Assembly: GCF_001590865.1 (NCBI RefSeq) | Contig: NZ_BBUY01000005.1 | Location: forward strand, 248,001 to 312,000 | Direction: 5' to 3' | From: Streptomyces sp. NBRC 110611 | GTDB lineage: Bacteria; Actinomycetota; Actinomycetes; Streptomycetales; Streptomycetaceae | DNA: 64,000 nt | Part shown: positions 33,914 through 43,974 of the stretch, one piece after another | Layout of the letters: every line of letters begins with the position of its first letter | Position numbering within the stretch: position 1 is the stretch's first letter | Position numbers and translations under genes: made by a program | Notes under the pieces: model-generated | Told to the model about the DNA's origin: nothing | Seen by the model: the letters and a program-made list of their open reading frames with translations, nothing else | Databases searched by the model: none

Positions 33914-33977
33914 CGGCGAGCTGCGCCGGCGCGGGTGACCGCGAGCCACGCCGGCGCGGGTGACCGCCGGCGAGCAC
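33903..33977 (+). repeat. 25-bp tandem repeat, three copies
   Basis: Copies at 33903-33927, 33928-33952 and 33953-33977, each beginning GGCGCGGGTGAC. The first copy spans the stop codon of the second kinase gene. The repeats lie in a 308-bp gene-free stretch (33914-34221) before the response regulator. Apart from pyrimidine-rich DNA I see nothing else there. Confidence 0.8.
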
Positions 33978-34221
33978 GGCGGGCGGGCGGGCAGGTGTGG
34001 CGGGGCCGGGACGGGGGTCCGGCCCCGCCACACCGCCGTCGCGCCCCTCCCTGGCCCTCGGCCCCCAGTGCCCCCGGTGCCTCCGTAAGCCCCTCTCCCC
34101 TCTCCTCCTCTGCCCTCTCCCCCTCCGCCCCACCCCGCCCGCCCGTCCGGCCCGCCCATCCAGATGCTGGGATGCTGGAGGCCGACAGGGTGGGGCGCGA
34201 TGAGGCTGGGGGATCCGAGCC

Positions 34222-34902
34222 GTGAAGGACGTGGAGGACAAGGTGCGGGTGGTGATCGCCGAGGATTCGGTGCTGCTGCGGGAGGGGCTGAGCCGGCTGC
34301 TCACCGACCGGGGGCATGAGGTCGTGGCGGGCGTGGGCGACGCCGAGTCGCTGATGAAGACGGTCGGGGAGCTGGCGGACGAGGGCGCGCTGCCGGATGT
34401 GGTGGTGGCGGACGTCCGGATGCCGCCGACCCACACCGACGAGGGGGTGCGGGCCGCGATCCGGCTGCGCCGGGACCACCCCGGCCTGGGGGTGCTGGTG
34501 CTCTCCCAGTACGTCGAGGAGCAGTACGCCACGGAGCTGCTGGCGGGTTCGAGCCGGGGGATCGGCTATCTGCTCAAGGACCGGGTGGCGGAGGTGCGCG
34601 AGTTCGTCGACGCGGTGGTCCGGGTCGCCGAGGGCGGGACCGCGCTGGACCCGGAGGTGGTGGCGCAGCTGCTGGGGCGCAGCCGTAAGCAGGACGTACT
34701 GGCCCATCTGACTCCCCGGGAGCGGGAGGTGCTGGGGCTGATGGCCGAGGGCCGGACGAACTCCGCCATCGCCCGTCAGCTGGTGGTCAGCGGTGGTGCG
34801 GTGGAGAAGCACGTGAGCAACATCTTCCTGAAGCTGGGCCTGGCGCAGAGTGACGAGGATCACCGCAGAGTGCTCGCCGTGCTCACCCATCTCCGGTCCT
34901 GA
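34222..34902 (+). CDS. NarL/LuxR-type response regulator
   Basis: A 226-residue protein from a GTG. The receiver domain has acidic residues in VVIAEDSVLLREGL (Glu14, Asp15), phospho-acceptor Asp64 in VVVADVRMPP, Ser in VLVLSQY and Lys in YLLKDRV. The C-terminal LuxR helix-turn-helix is LTPREREVLGLMAEGRTNSAIARQLVVSGGAVEKHVSNIFLKL (about residues 165-208). It follows the two HisKA_3 kinases on the same strand, so one or both should phosphorylate it. Target genes could include the flanking nuo and kor operons (inference only). Confidence 0.92.
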   Translation: MKDVEDKVRVVIAEDSVLLREGLSRLLTDRGHEVVAGVGDAESLMKTVGELADEGALPDVVVADVRMPPTHTDEGVRAAIRLRRDHPGLGVLVLSQYVEEQYATELLAGSSRGIGYLLKDRVAEVREFVDAVVRVAEGGTALDPEVVAQLLGRSRKQDVLAHLTPREREVLGLMAEGRTNSAIARQLVVSGGAVEKHVSNIFLKLGLAQSDEDHRRVLAVLTHLRS

Positions 34903-35191
34903 GCACATCTCCGGTCCCGAGCCGCTCCCACCGCGACCACCCGGGGCCTAGGACTTCGGACGGAGAACCAAAGCACGAGCCCGGAGCGTCTTGAATAAGC
35001 GGTCACGGGGGCGGTGATTTCATGACAAAACACACCAGAACGGTGTCTCATGCCAGGCTCCACCATGCGATCACCCCGGGGAAGGGAACCCTTACCCACG
35101 TACGATGGTTATGGGACAACCGTCCGGTACGACACGTCCCGAGCCCTGCCTCCGGCGGGGACGCCGCACCCCTCGAGGGAGGTCCGAAGCA
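34903..35191. other. 289-bp spacer before korA
   Basis: No gene. It contains a patch of lower GC (TTTCATGACAAAACACACC, about 35017-35035) likely to include the korAB promoter, and GGGAGGT before the GTG at 35192. No clear operator dyad is seen. Confidence 0.45.
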
Positions 35192-37136
35192 GTGACCAGC
35201 CAGGTCAGTAGCCCAGCCGAGCAGACCGACGCAGCGCATGTCGGGGAACAGCGCTCTTCCGGTGACGGCGGGCAAGGCAAGGAAGTCCGGCGTCTGGACC
35301 GGGTGATCATCCGGTTTGCCGGTGACTCCGGTGACGGTATGCAGCTCACCGGGGACCGTTTCACGTCCGAGACGGCGTCGTTCGGCAACGACCTGTCGAC
35401 GCTGCCGAACTTCCCCGCCGAGATCCGGGCCCCCGCCGGCACCCTGCCCGGGGTCTCCAGCTTCCAGCTGCACTTCGCCGACCACGACATCCTCACCCCC
35501 GGCGACGCCCCCAACGTCCTGGTCGCGATGAACCCGGCCGCCCTCAAGGCCAACCTCGCCGACGTCCCGCGCGGCGCGGAGATCATCGTCAACACCGACG
35601 AGTTCACCAAGCGCCCGATGGCGAAGGTCGGCTACGAGACCAGCCCGCTGGAGGACGGCTCACTGGCCGCCTACAACGTCCACCCGGTGCCGCTGACGAC
35701 ACTGACCATCGAGGCGCTCAAGGAGTTCGGGCTCTCCCGCAAGGAGGCCGAGCGCAGCAAGAACATGTTCGCGCTGGGGCTGTTGTCGTGGATGTACCAC
35801 CGGCCGACGGAGGGCACGGAGAAGTTCCTGCGGGCGAAGTTCGCGAAGAAGCCGGATATCGCCGAGGCGAATGTGACGGCGTTCCGGGCGGGGTGGAACT
35901 TCGGTGAGACCACGGAGGATTTCGCGGTCTCGTACGAGGTCGCTCCGGCCACGCGGGCCTTCGAGGCGGGGACGTACCGGAACATCTCCGGGAACCTGGC
36001 GCTGTCCTACGGGCTGATCGCCGCCTCCCAGCAGGCGGACCTGCCGCTGTACCTGGGCTCGTATCCGATCACGCCGGCCTCCGACATCCTGCATGAGCTG
36101 TCGAAGCACAAGAACTTCGGCGTGCGCACGTTCCAGGCGGAGGACGAGATCGCCGGGATCGGGGCGGCGCTGGGGGCCGCGTTCGGCGGTGCGCTGGCGG
36201 TGACGACGACGTCGGGGCCGGGGGTGGCGCTGAAGTCGGAGACGATCGGGCTGGCGGTCAGCCTGGAGCTGCCGCTTCTGGTGGTGGACATCCAGCGCGG
36301 CGGGCCGTCGACGGGGCTGCCGACCAAGACCGAGCAGGCGGATCTGCTGCAGGCGATGTACGGCCGCAACGGCGAGGCCCCCGTCCCGGTCGTCGCGCCC
36401 CGGACCCCCGCCGACTGCTTCGACGCGGCGCTGGACGCGGCCCGGATCGCGCTGGCCTACCGCACCCCGGTGTTCCTGCTCTCCGACGGCTATCTGGCCA
36501 ACGGCTCCGAGCCCTGGCGGATCCCCGATCCCGCCGAACTGCCCGACCTGCGGGTCCAGTTCGCCACCGGCGCCAACCACCGGCTGGCGGACGGCACCGA
36601 GGTGTTCTGGCCGTACAAGCGCGACGAGCACACGCTGGCCCGCCCCTGGGCGGTACCGGGCACGCCGGGGCTGGAGCACCGCATCGGCGGCATCGAGAAG
36701 CAGGACGGCACGGGCAACATCTCCTACGACCCGGCCAACCACGACTTCATGGTCCGCACCCGCCAGGCGAAGGTCGACGGCATCACCGTCCCGGACCTCG
36801 TCGTCGACGACCCCGCCGACGACGACGGGCGCGGCGCCGCCACCCTCGTCATCGGCTGGGGCTCGACCTACGGCCCGATCACCGCGGCGGTACGGCGCGT
36901 GCGGGGCGCAGGGGGGCGCATCGCGCAGGCCCATCTGCGCCATCTCAACCCCTTCCCCCGGAATCTGGGTGAGGTACTGGCGCGTTACGAGAAGGTGATC
37001 GTGCCGGAGATGAACCTCGGGCAGCTCGCCACGCTGCTGCGCGCCAGGTATCTGGTCGACGCGCGCTCGCACACCCAGGTCAGCGGGATGCCGTTCAAGG
37101 CCGAGCAGCTCGCGGAGGTCTTTAAGGAGGCCATCA

Positions 37137-37144
<8 letters not shown>
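35192..37144 (+). CDS. korA: 2-oxoacid:ferredoxin oxidoreductase, gamma-alpha fusion subunit
   Basis: A 650-residue protein. The N-terminal gamma-type domain (about 40-230) has VIIRFAGDSGDGMQLTGDRF. The alpha domain (about 240-640) has LPLYLGSYPITPASDILHELSKHKNFGVRTFQAEDEIAGIGAALGA and TTSGPGVALKSETIGLA. This is the fused large subunit of actinobacterial 2-oxoglutarate:ferredoxin oxidoreductase, oxidatively decarboxylating 2-oxoglutarate to succinyl-CoA with ferredoxin reduction. GTG 35192 is chosen because GGGAGGT lies nine bases before it. It overlaps korB by eight bases. Neither subunit encodes a ferredoxin-like delta domain. Confidence 0.92.
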
Positions 37145-38288
<1,144 letters not shown>

Positions 38289-38309
38289 CGATCCCACGGC
38301 CGGGCCCAG

Positions 38310-38350
38310 CGGGGGCCTCCGGACGTCCTCACGGGCTCCGGAGGCCCCCG
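38310..38350 (+). terminator. Terminator hairpin after korB
   Basis: CGGGGGCCTCCGGA (38310-38323) pairs perfectly with TCCGGAGGCCCCCG (38337-38350) across a 13-base loop, 22 bases past the korB stop and directly before a pyrimidine-rich repeat. Confidence 0.88.
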
Positions 38351-38380
38351 TTCCTGTTCCTGTTCCTGTTCCTGTTCCTC
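38351..38380 (+). repeat. Hexanucleotide repeat TTCCTG, about five copies
   Basis: TTCCTG is repeated four times perfectly, with a fifth copy ending in C. It abuts the terminator stem and gives it a pyrimidine-rich tail. It is non-coding and a candidate length-variable locus. Confidence 0.85.
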
Positions 38381-38545
38381 CCGATCCTGATCGGGCGTGA
38401 CCAGGATCCTGATCACGTTCCTGGCGTCGGTGCTGCCGCGCGCGCCCCGCGTCCGTCATGACCGTATGCCGGGACGCACATGACGGGCAGGGCCGAACGA
38501 CGCTACCGTCACAGGGTCACCGCAGCACCGTCAGGAGGGTCCCCC

Positions 38546-38887
38546 TTGCCGTCGAGAAGTGATCAGCGCACCGGACTCGCCTACGGTCTTGCCGCCTACA
38601 CGATGTGGGGCCTGCTGCCGCTGTACTGGCATCTGCTGGAAGCCGCCGCACCGTCCGAGATCCTGGCCCACCGCATGGTGTGGTCGCTGCCGGTCGCCGT
38701 CGTGATCCTGACCGTGCTGCGCCGCTGGGCCTGGATAGGCCCGCTGCTGCGGCAGCCCAGGAGGCTCGCGCTGATCCTGGCCTGCACCCTGGTCATCTCG
38801 GCGAACTGGTTCCTCTACATCTGGGCGGTCAACTCCGGCCACGTCCTGGAGGCATCGCTGGGCTACTCCCCTAAAGGACAGCTTTAG
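38546..38887 (+). pseudogene. rarD: RarD/EamA-family transporter, 5' fragment cut by the prophage
   Basis: The TTG at 38546, after AGGAGGG, gives 113 residues: RTGLAYGLAAYTMWGLLPLYWHLLEAAAPSEILAHRMVWSLPV and further transmembrane helices, the opening of a RarD permease (family length about 300). The match runs to ANWFLYIWAVNSGHVLEASLGY and then changes to SPKGQL-stop. Normal RarD continues GYFINPL. The switch coincides with the start of prophage DNA. The remaining two-thirds should be at the other prophage end, outside the window. Confidence 0.88.
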
Positions 38888-38889
38888 GG
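38869..38889. repeat. Inverted repeat at the prophage left junction (attL arm)
   Basis: CCCTAAAG (38869-38876) and CTTTAGGG (38882-38889) are perfectly complementary with a 5-base spacer. They lie between the last rarD codons and the integrase stop at 38912. Serine-integrase sites are imperfect dyads, so this may be part of the phage half-site. The crossover dinucleotide cannot be defined without the other junction. Confidence 0.55.
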
Positions 38890-38911
38890 ACGTAGGCGAA
38901 TGCCGACTTCC

Positions 38912-40510
38912 CTAGGCAGTGAGTTCGAGCGATGACCACCGCTCAGAGGTCCACACGGGCGTGATCTCGATGTGCGGCCCGGGGAACATGTGGACTCGGT
39001 CGATGAGTGACGCGAGGATGCCCCGCACGACCGACACGGGGAGGGTGTCCCACTCCTCCAGCAAGTTGCGGACCGCGGGCAGGTAGGGCGCCGCGCCTTC
39101 CGCCTTCACTTCTTCGAACTCCAGCTCGCTTAGTTGCTTCTCGATCTTCTCGCGCTGCTTCTTGAGCGTCGCTTTCGTCCGCAGGAACTCGTCGCGGTCG
39201 AGATCACCAAGAGCGTGCAGTGTGTTGGCATTGTCGATGCCGGCCTGCACCTTGAGCAGCCGCGCGTCGAGCTGGGCTTTGACTTTCTTCAGGTCTGGCT
39301 TTCCTTCCTCCACTTCCGGTAGCGGTGCAGGATTGGCGTCGACCTCGCCAGCAACGCTCTGCAACCATTCGTAGGTCTTCTCTTCCGCATACGAGCGCCG
39401 AACATAGGCACCAGTGCAGGAACGATCCCGTTCGTACGCCTTACAGCGGTACTTGTTTGACGTATCGCCAGCATTGAAAACGCCGGCCCGCGATGCCTCG
39501 CATACGCCACACCAAGTCAGCCCAGCGAGAGGGTACTTAGGTTGGCGCGCTCTTGGCGGCGTCTTCTTGGTCCGCTCGCGTGCGAGTAGGTACGCGTCCC
39601 AGATGGCTTTAGCTTCTTCGGCCTGTTCCTCTTCGCCCTTCTCCTCTCCTTCTTTGGGCAAGCCGATGAGCGGTTTGTGCGCTCCGGGTATGTGGATGTA
39701 GTGCGCCCGCTTCTTGCAGGGCTCTTCGAGCCCTTGGCAGGTGTCGGGCCGGTGGACGTGCAGCAGGCCGGCCGCAAAGCCCGAGTCCATGTACCAACGC
39801 AGCGACTCATGTGTCCAGGGCTTGCCGCGGGTGTTCTTGTACCCGTTGTGGTTGAGCCAGTTGGTGAGTGGCATGTACCCCTCGCCGTTGACGTACCGCA
39901 GGAAGAGACCGCCGTACGCTGGCCCTGCGTCGTTGGGTTCGTATCGCTCTTCTTGTGGCTTGTCGTCGGGGCCGATGCGTCGATGCCACGTGTACCCGGC
40001 ACGCCGTCCGCCCGCGGCGGGCAGTCCGTGCTCGCGCCGCCAGTCGTGGGTTTCTTTCCACTGCTCGCCGGCGCGGTCGGACTCGAACGCTGCGACCTCG
40101 AACAGCATCCCGCGGTGGAACTTTCCCGCCGCCGTAGTGGCGTCGACTTCTTCGGTAGCCGATTGCAACTCGCCGCCAACGCGGTTGACTCGGGCGAGGT
40201 TGATGGCAACGCCGTGTCGTGTGCGGCCAAATCGGGAGTACTTCCAGACGGCTATTTCCCGGGCTTCTTGCTTCTCGACGGCGACGATGGCTTCCATGAT
40301 CCGTCGTTTGAAGTTGCGGCCGGTCTTGTCAAGGTCGGGGATCCAACGAACGATGATCCGGTTGTGGCGGCGCGCCCATTCGAGAATGGTTTTCTTCTGT
40401 AGTTCTGGGCTGATCTTCTCCTCTCGCCAGGTTGAAACCCGTATGTACCCGATGGCGGGCACCGGTTCCTGTGAGGTGATGGTGCTCACCAGTGACAGGC
40501 GTGGTGTCAA
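38912..40510 (-). CDS. int: Large serine recombinase (phage integrase)
   Basis: A 532-residue large serine integrase. The catalytic domain opens AIGYIRVSTWREEKISPELQ with nucleophile Ser26. WKYSRFGRTRHGVAIN supplies the catalytic Arg pair. A recombinase domain (AGYTWHRRIGPDDKPQEERYEPN) leads to the zinc ribbon (CGVCEASRAGVF, then YRCKAYERDRSCTGAYV) and a coiled-coil segment (LKKVKAQLDARLLKVQ to EKIEKQLSELEFEEVKAEG) that controls directionality. It starts at a TTG with GGGAGGAAGG upstream; a GTG seven codons in is an alternative. It is adjacent to the attachment junction in rarD. Excision would need a recombination directionality factor not identified here. Confidence 0.95.
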   Translation of the reverse strand: MTPRLSLVSTITSQEPVPAIGYIRVSTWREEKISPELQKKTILEWARRHNRIIVRWIPDLDKTGRNFKRRIMEAIVAVEKQEAREIAVWKYSRFGRTRHGVAINLARVNRVGGELQSATEEVDATTAAGKFHRGMLFEVAAFESDRAGEQWKETHDWRREHGLPAAGGRRAGYTWHRRIGPDDKPQEERYEPNDAGPAYGGLFLRYVNGEGYMPLTNWLNHNGYKNTRGKPWTHESLRWYMDSGFAAGLLHVHRPDTCQGLEEPCKKRAHYIHIPGAHKPLIGLPKEGEEKGEEEQAEEAKAIWDAYLLARERTKKTPPRARQPKYPLAGLTWCGVCEASRAGVFNAGDTSNKYRCKAYERDRSCTGAYVRRSYAEEKTYEWLQSVAGEVDANPAPLPEVEEGKPDLKKVKAQLDARLLKVQAGIDNANTLHALGDLDRDEFLRTKATLKKQREKIEKQLSELEFEEVKAEGAAPYLPAVRNLLEEWDTLPVSVVRGILASLIDRVHMFPGPHIEITPVWTSERWSSLELTA

Positions 40511-40627
40511 CTCGCCTTCCTCCCTTGGGGATTGAATGCGGGTAGTACCGCCGACGCTCGGCCGCGGTTCGCGGCCGGCGTCGGACGCCTTGTGTGGGGT
40601 GGGGGGAGATGTGGGGGGAAGCGCAGC

Positions 40628-40876
40628 TTACGAAATGGTCCAGAGGGAGGGGCCGGCGTGCTGGATGCCGAGGCGGTAGCCGTCGCGGTAGGCGCGTTCT
40701 GCTGCGTGTCGACGTTGAGTGATAGCGATAGCGGGTACCGCAGCGCACAACACGGCGAGTCCCGACCGCGTGACGTTGCGACGGGGGGTGGGCAAGCAGG
40801 CGCTGGCCCCCACCATCGCAGCGCCGACTGCTGCGGCCGTGATCGCCGCTGCTGCGACCCGCTTCTCGTTCTTCAA
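40628..40876 (-). CDS. Small membrane protein upstream of the integrase
   Basis: An 82-residue frame from a TTG at 40876, with GGGGAGG about 10 bases before. MKNEKRVAAAAITAAAVGAAMVGASACLP is a signal-anchor-like hydrophobic segment. NVTRSGLAVLCAAVPAIAITQRR is a second one, followed by a charged C-terminus. No family is recognised. Its position between integrase and repressor suggests a lysogenic-phase gene, perhaps superinfection exclusion (speculation). Confidence 0.5.
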   Translation of the reverse strand: MKNEKRVAAAAITAAAVGAAMVGASACLPTPRRNVTRSGLAVLCAAVPAIAITQRRHAAERAYRDGYRLGIQHAGPSLWTIS

Positions 40877-41096
40877 GTCGTCGATCCTCCCCAGATCTGT
40901 GTGTCGCTCAACCGTTGTTCCCTGGGCTGCACGAGGGGGGTGCCTCTTCGTGGACCAGGGAAGATCGAGCCGTTATCTGACCTACGCGGCGCCTTGTGGC
41001 GATCTTGGTGGGTCTGACACACAGTGTGCTGTACCGGTCTGACATCCGCGGCTGGATGTCCTGACGGCGCATCACTCGGTCTTTGCTCGGTTGGCC

Positions 41097-41549
41097 TTAT
41101 CTGTCGTTATCCGTACTGTTTTGCGCCTCTTGACGCTGCATTTCCGTGACGAAGGTCACGAAGAGCTGTAGGCGCTGCTGGTCGGTGATGCCGAGTAGCA
41201 GCGCCGCTTCTTCGGCCGTGATCCGGCGGCCACCCTCGGCTGGCGGCGCGGTGCGGGTGAGCTCTTCCTCGGTCGCCCACCCGGAGCGCACGAGTAGCTC
41301 GCCGAGCGATACGCCGAGCGTTGGCGCCATCGCCGCGAGCACGTCGGGCCGCGGGACTGATACCTCGTTGATGATCCGGGAGACGGTTGCGGACGACACG
41401 CCGGCCCTCTTGGCAAAGTCGCCTCGGCCGCCGCTACGTGGCCCGGATACGTCGTACCCGAGGGCCGTGAGTCGATCTGAGAACCAGCGCGCGAACTCGC
41501 GCAGACCCCCCTCGGGTGTGTTCTTTCTTTCCTGTTCGTTCCTTCGCAT
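41097..41549 (-). CDS. XRE-family repressor-like protein
   Basis: A 150-residue protein. The central helix-turn-helix GDFAKRAGVSSATVSRIINEVSVPRPDVLAAMAPTLGVSLGELLVRSGW (about residues 42-92) is a lambda-repressor-like fold. An N-terminal helical segment and a charged C-terminus (ITAEEAALLLGITDQQRLQLFVTFVTEMQRQEAQ) that could dimerise flank it. It is divergent from a Cro-like gene across 246 bases of AT-richer DNA with repeated dyads. By position it is the lysogeny repressor. It has no peptidase domain, so induction would not rely on RecA-stimulated self-cleavage. Confidence 0.85.
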   Translation of the reverse strand: MRRNEQERKNTPEGGLREFARWFSDRLTALGYDVSGPRSGGRGDFAKRAGVSSATVSRIINEVSVPRPDVLAAMAPTLGVSLGELLVRSGWATEEELTRTAPPAEGGRRITAEEAALLLGITDQQRLQLFVTFVTEMQRQEAQNSTDNDR

Positions 41550-41795
41550 GGATGCAATCTACCTAGCCAGAACGCAACATGCCGCATCTTGACGGATTAC
41601 TAACGCGCACTTTGCTGGCCAGAAAACACCATGTTCACCTCTTCGTGGACATATGGGCAGCATACATGGGGTAGCCGGACGCGCACTGGAGATATTCGGG
41701 GATAGGTCACAGCAGCTAACTTTCTTGCCAGAACGCAATCAGTAGGGTTACGTTCCTTCTCGTCAGAACGTAAGGACGACGACCAGGGGGCACCC
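41550..41795. promoter_or_regulatory. Prophage immunity control region with repeated operator-like sites
   Basis: A spacer with markedly lower GC. GCCAGAACGCAA-type sites occur at about 41566-41576 and 41728-41737, with a weaker version GCCAGAAAACAC at about 41618-41628. The dyad TTACGTTC (41748-41755) / GAACGTAA (41766-41773) has a 10-base spacer. Divergent promoters for repressor and Cro-like gene must lie here. Confidence 0.7.
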
Positions 41796-42002
41796 ATGCA
41801 CTACGACCATGCGCGCCTACTTGCTGCAATGAACGCAGCGGGCGACACCGACGGCGCCCGGGCCGCTCGGCGGCTGGACGTTCACCCGGCCACCGCTTGG
41901 CGGTTGCGCGTCGGGCGCAGCCAGCCCAGTACGCGCACTCTTGCCGCCATTGAGCGCGCGTACGGACTCACCGCTAGTGACCTGTTCCGGAGTGCGGCAT
42001 GA
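41796..42002 (+). CDS. Cro-like small HTH protein
   Basis: A 68-residue protein consisting only of a helix-turn-helix: ARLLAAMNAAGDTDGARAARRLDVHPATAWRLRVGRSQPSTRTLAAIERAYGL. The ATG follows GGGGG. It is the first rightward gene and overlaps the next by four bases (ATGA). By size, fold and position it is the Cro-like early regulator, likely competing with the divergent repressor at the operator-like sites. Confidence 0.78.
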   Translation: MHYDHARLLAAMNAAGDTDGARAARRLDVHPATAWRLRVGRSQPSTRTLAAIERAYGLTASDLFRSAA

Positions 42003-42214
42003 GCAGTGACGCCGTTCGGATGTTCGCCATCCGTAGCGCCGCGCAGCAGCTCGCCGCCGGCGTCGCGCTGCGTGAGTCCAAGAGTCCGGCGGAGGCTGCC
42101 CGGGACGCCTGGTATCCGGGGCATCGCCTCGGGTCCGTTGAGGCCATCGAGGCGCACATACGTGCAGATCGCGCGCGCCGCCGGGCGGCCGTCGAGCCCC
42201 TGGTCGCTGCCTGA
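41999..42214 (+). CDS. Small early phage protein of unknown function
   Basis: A 71-residue protein, MSSDAVRMFAIRSAAQQLAAGVALRESKSPAEAARDAWYPGHRLGS, helical with an Arg-rich C-terminus (ADRARRRAAVEPL). It overlaps the Cro-like gene (ATGA). Similar helical proteins with WxPGH are frequent in actinophages but have no assigned role. Confidence 0.65.
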   Translation: MSSDAVRMFAIRSAAQQLAAGVALRESKSPAEAARDAWYPGHRLGSVEAIEAHIRADRARRRAAVEPLVAA

Positions 42215-42298
42215 AACGTAGCTGGGGCGCCTTGACGGCGCCCGGGCGGCACACACCCACCCATTAGCTTTCTCTCAAGAAAGAAACGTCGAGGTTTC

Positions 42299-43378
42299 AT
42301 GACTCTCGCCCTCTCTGAGCAGCCGACCACCCCCGCCGCGCTCACTCCTGCTGCCTACAGCGTTCCCACCCCCGCCGGAGCGGCGCATGTCCAATACATC
42401 CCCGCTCCGCACGGCGCGCCGGCTGACGCGCCCCGGGTGTTCACCGTGATCAACGCCGTCATGCGCGACACGGTCCCGGTCGGCAAAGACCAGGTGAACG
42501 CCCAGCAGCGGTACAAGTTCCGTGGCATCGATGACCTGATGTCGGCTGTTGCTGGGCCGATGCGCATGCACGGCTTGTTCATCCTGCCCGAGGTTGCCGA
42601 GCAGTCCGCCGAGCGTCGCGGCGAGAAGATGACCACCGTTCGGCTCACGATGCGCTACTACCTGTACGGGCCGGCCGGGGATGCGCTGGTTGCCACGGTG
42701 CCGGGTGAGGCCGCCGATTTCGCGGACAAGGCGACCAACAAGGCGATGTCGGCGTCGATGAAATATCTCCTGTTGCAGGTCCTCATGATTCCCGTGGATG
42801 CGCGCAGCATCGACGACGGCGACCGCGACCACCCCGCCGAGCCGACCGAGCAGCAGCGCGCCGAGCGGGCCGCGCAGCAGCGCCGCCGAGCCGAGCGCCA
42901 GCAGCCGCGCGGGCAGCGTTCCCAGCAGCTGCGCCGCAGCAGCCGCGCCGAGGCGGGACCGTGGGAGCAACCGCCCCAGCAGGCCCCGGTCGGCCCTCCG
43001 CGTGACTTCCTGGCCGAGGCGACCGCGGCGCCGAGCCCCGAGGCGTTTGCCACGGTGCGCGCCGCCGCCGTCGAGGCCGGCGCCCCGGCGGACTACCTTG
43101 CCCGCCTCGACGCGATCGCCGCGCAAAAGCGCACCGCCGCCCAGCAGCCGCAGCGCCCTCGCGAGCCGCAGCCGTCCAGGCCCGACCAGGAACGCGCCGC
43201 CCTGCTCGGGGAGATGTACGACGCCGCCCGGGCGGCCGGGCTGGTCGACAACGCCGAGGCCGATGAGACGTTCGCCAACCGGTACGGGCTCCAGCCCGGC
43301 GAGGCCAGTAGCGATCAGCTGCGCGAGATGCGCGATGACCTGCTCGACCACGCCCGCGCCGCCGGGGGTGCCCAGTGA
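42299..43378 (+). CDS. ERF-family single-strand annealing protein
   Basis: A 359-residue protein. The ERF domain spans about residues 40-170: VFTVINAVMRDTVPVGKDQVNAQQRYKFRGIDDLMSAVAGPMRMHG, then TVRLTMRYYLYGP and DFADKATNKAMSASMKYLLLQVLMIPV, the family core. ERF proteins anneal ssDNA in phage recombination. The C-terminal half is a Gln/Arg-rich linker (EQQRAERAAQQRRRAERQQ) and a helical tail (LLGEMYDAARAAGLVDNAEADETFANRYG). It overlaps the next gene by four bases. A spacer of 84 bases with an A-rich leader precedes its ATG. Confidence 0.9.
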   Translation: MTLALSEQPTTPAALTPAAYSVPTPAGAAHVQYIPAPHGAPADAPRVFTVINAVMRDTVPVGKDQVNAQQRYKFRGIDDLMSAVAGPMRMHGLFILPEVAEQSAERRGEKMTTVRLTMRYYLYGPAGDALVATVPGEAADFADKATNKAMSASMKYLLLQVLMIPVDARSIDDGDRDHPAEPTEQQRAERAAQQRRRAERQQPRGQRSQQLRRSSRAEAGPWEQPPQQAPVGPPRDFLAEATAAPSPEAFATVRAAAVEAGAPADYLARLDAIAAQKRTAAQQPQRPREPQPSRPDQERAALLGEMYDAARAAGLVDNAEADETFANRYGLQPGEASSDQLREMRDDLLDHARAAGGAQ

Positions 43379-43974
43379 ACGGCGCCGAGCAGCACGTCGA
43401 GTCGTTGCGTGATCTCGCCGTCGAGGCCGCCGCGTTGAAGCTGCTGGCCGAGCGTGTTGCCGCAGCACAGAAGGACGTACGCCAGCGCACGCAACTCGCC
43501 CTTGACGCCGCCGCCGAGCGTGACGGGGTTGAGCGCGTGACCGCCACCCTGCCAACCGGTGAGACCGTCGCCACGATCGGGCTACGCAAGGGCGAGACCG
43601 GCCCCGTCGTCGTCGACGAGGACGCGTTCGCCCGATGGGTACGCGCCACGTTCCCCGATGAGCAGTGGACCGAAACGGCAATCGTGCGCCGGGTCAAGCC
43701 GTGGAAAGCGGCCGAACTGCTCGCCGAGATGGCCGCAGCTGGCGCTGCGCGCGTGGTCGTCGCCGACCAGCAGGTCGACGAGACAACCGGCGAGGTCATC
43801 GCGGATGCCGTCGCACACGACGTACCGGGCGTCGCCATCAAGCCGACCCGCGCACGCACACACGCGGTGACGTGGCGGAAGGGCGGGAAGGAAGCGACCG
43901 CCGAGGCGTGGCGCTCCGGCGCCCTCGCCCAGCAGATTGCCGCCCTTACCGCGCCGGACGACGAGGCGACATGA
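43375..43974 (+). CDS. Phage protein paired with the ERF gene, unknown function
   Basis: A 199-residue protein from GTG 43375 (GTGA overlap with ERF). The N-terminal 45 residues form a probable coiled coil (VESLRDLAVEAAALKLLAERVAAAQKDVRQRTQ). The remainder includes a beta-rich segment (VTATLPTGETVATIGLRKGETGPVVVDEDAFARWV). Its place next to a recombinase, where phages often carry a nuclease or Gam-like protector, invites that role, but no catalytic or Gam motif is visible. Confidence 0.7.
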   Translation: MNGAEQHVESLRDLAVEAAALKLLAERVAAAQKDVRQRTQLALDAAAERDGVERVTATLPTGETVATIGLRKGETGPVVVDEDAFARWVRATFPDEQWTETAIVRRVKPWKAAELLAEMAAAGAARVVVADQQVDETTGEVIADAVAHDVPGVAIKPTRARTHAVTWRKGGKEATAEAWRSGALAQQIAALTAPDDEAT

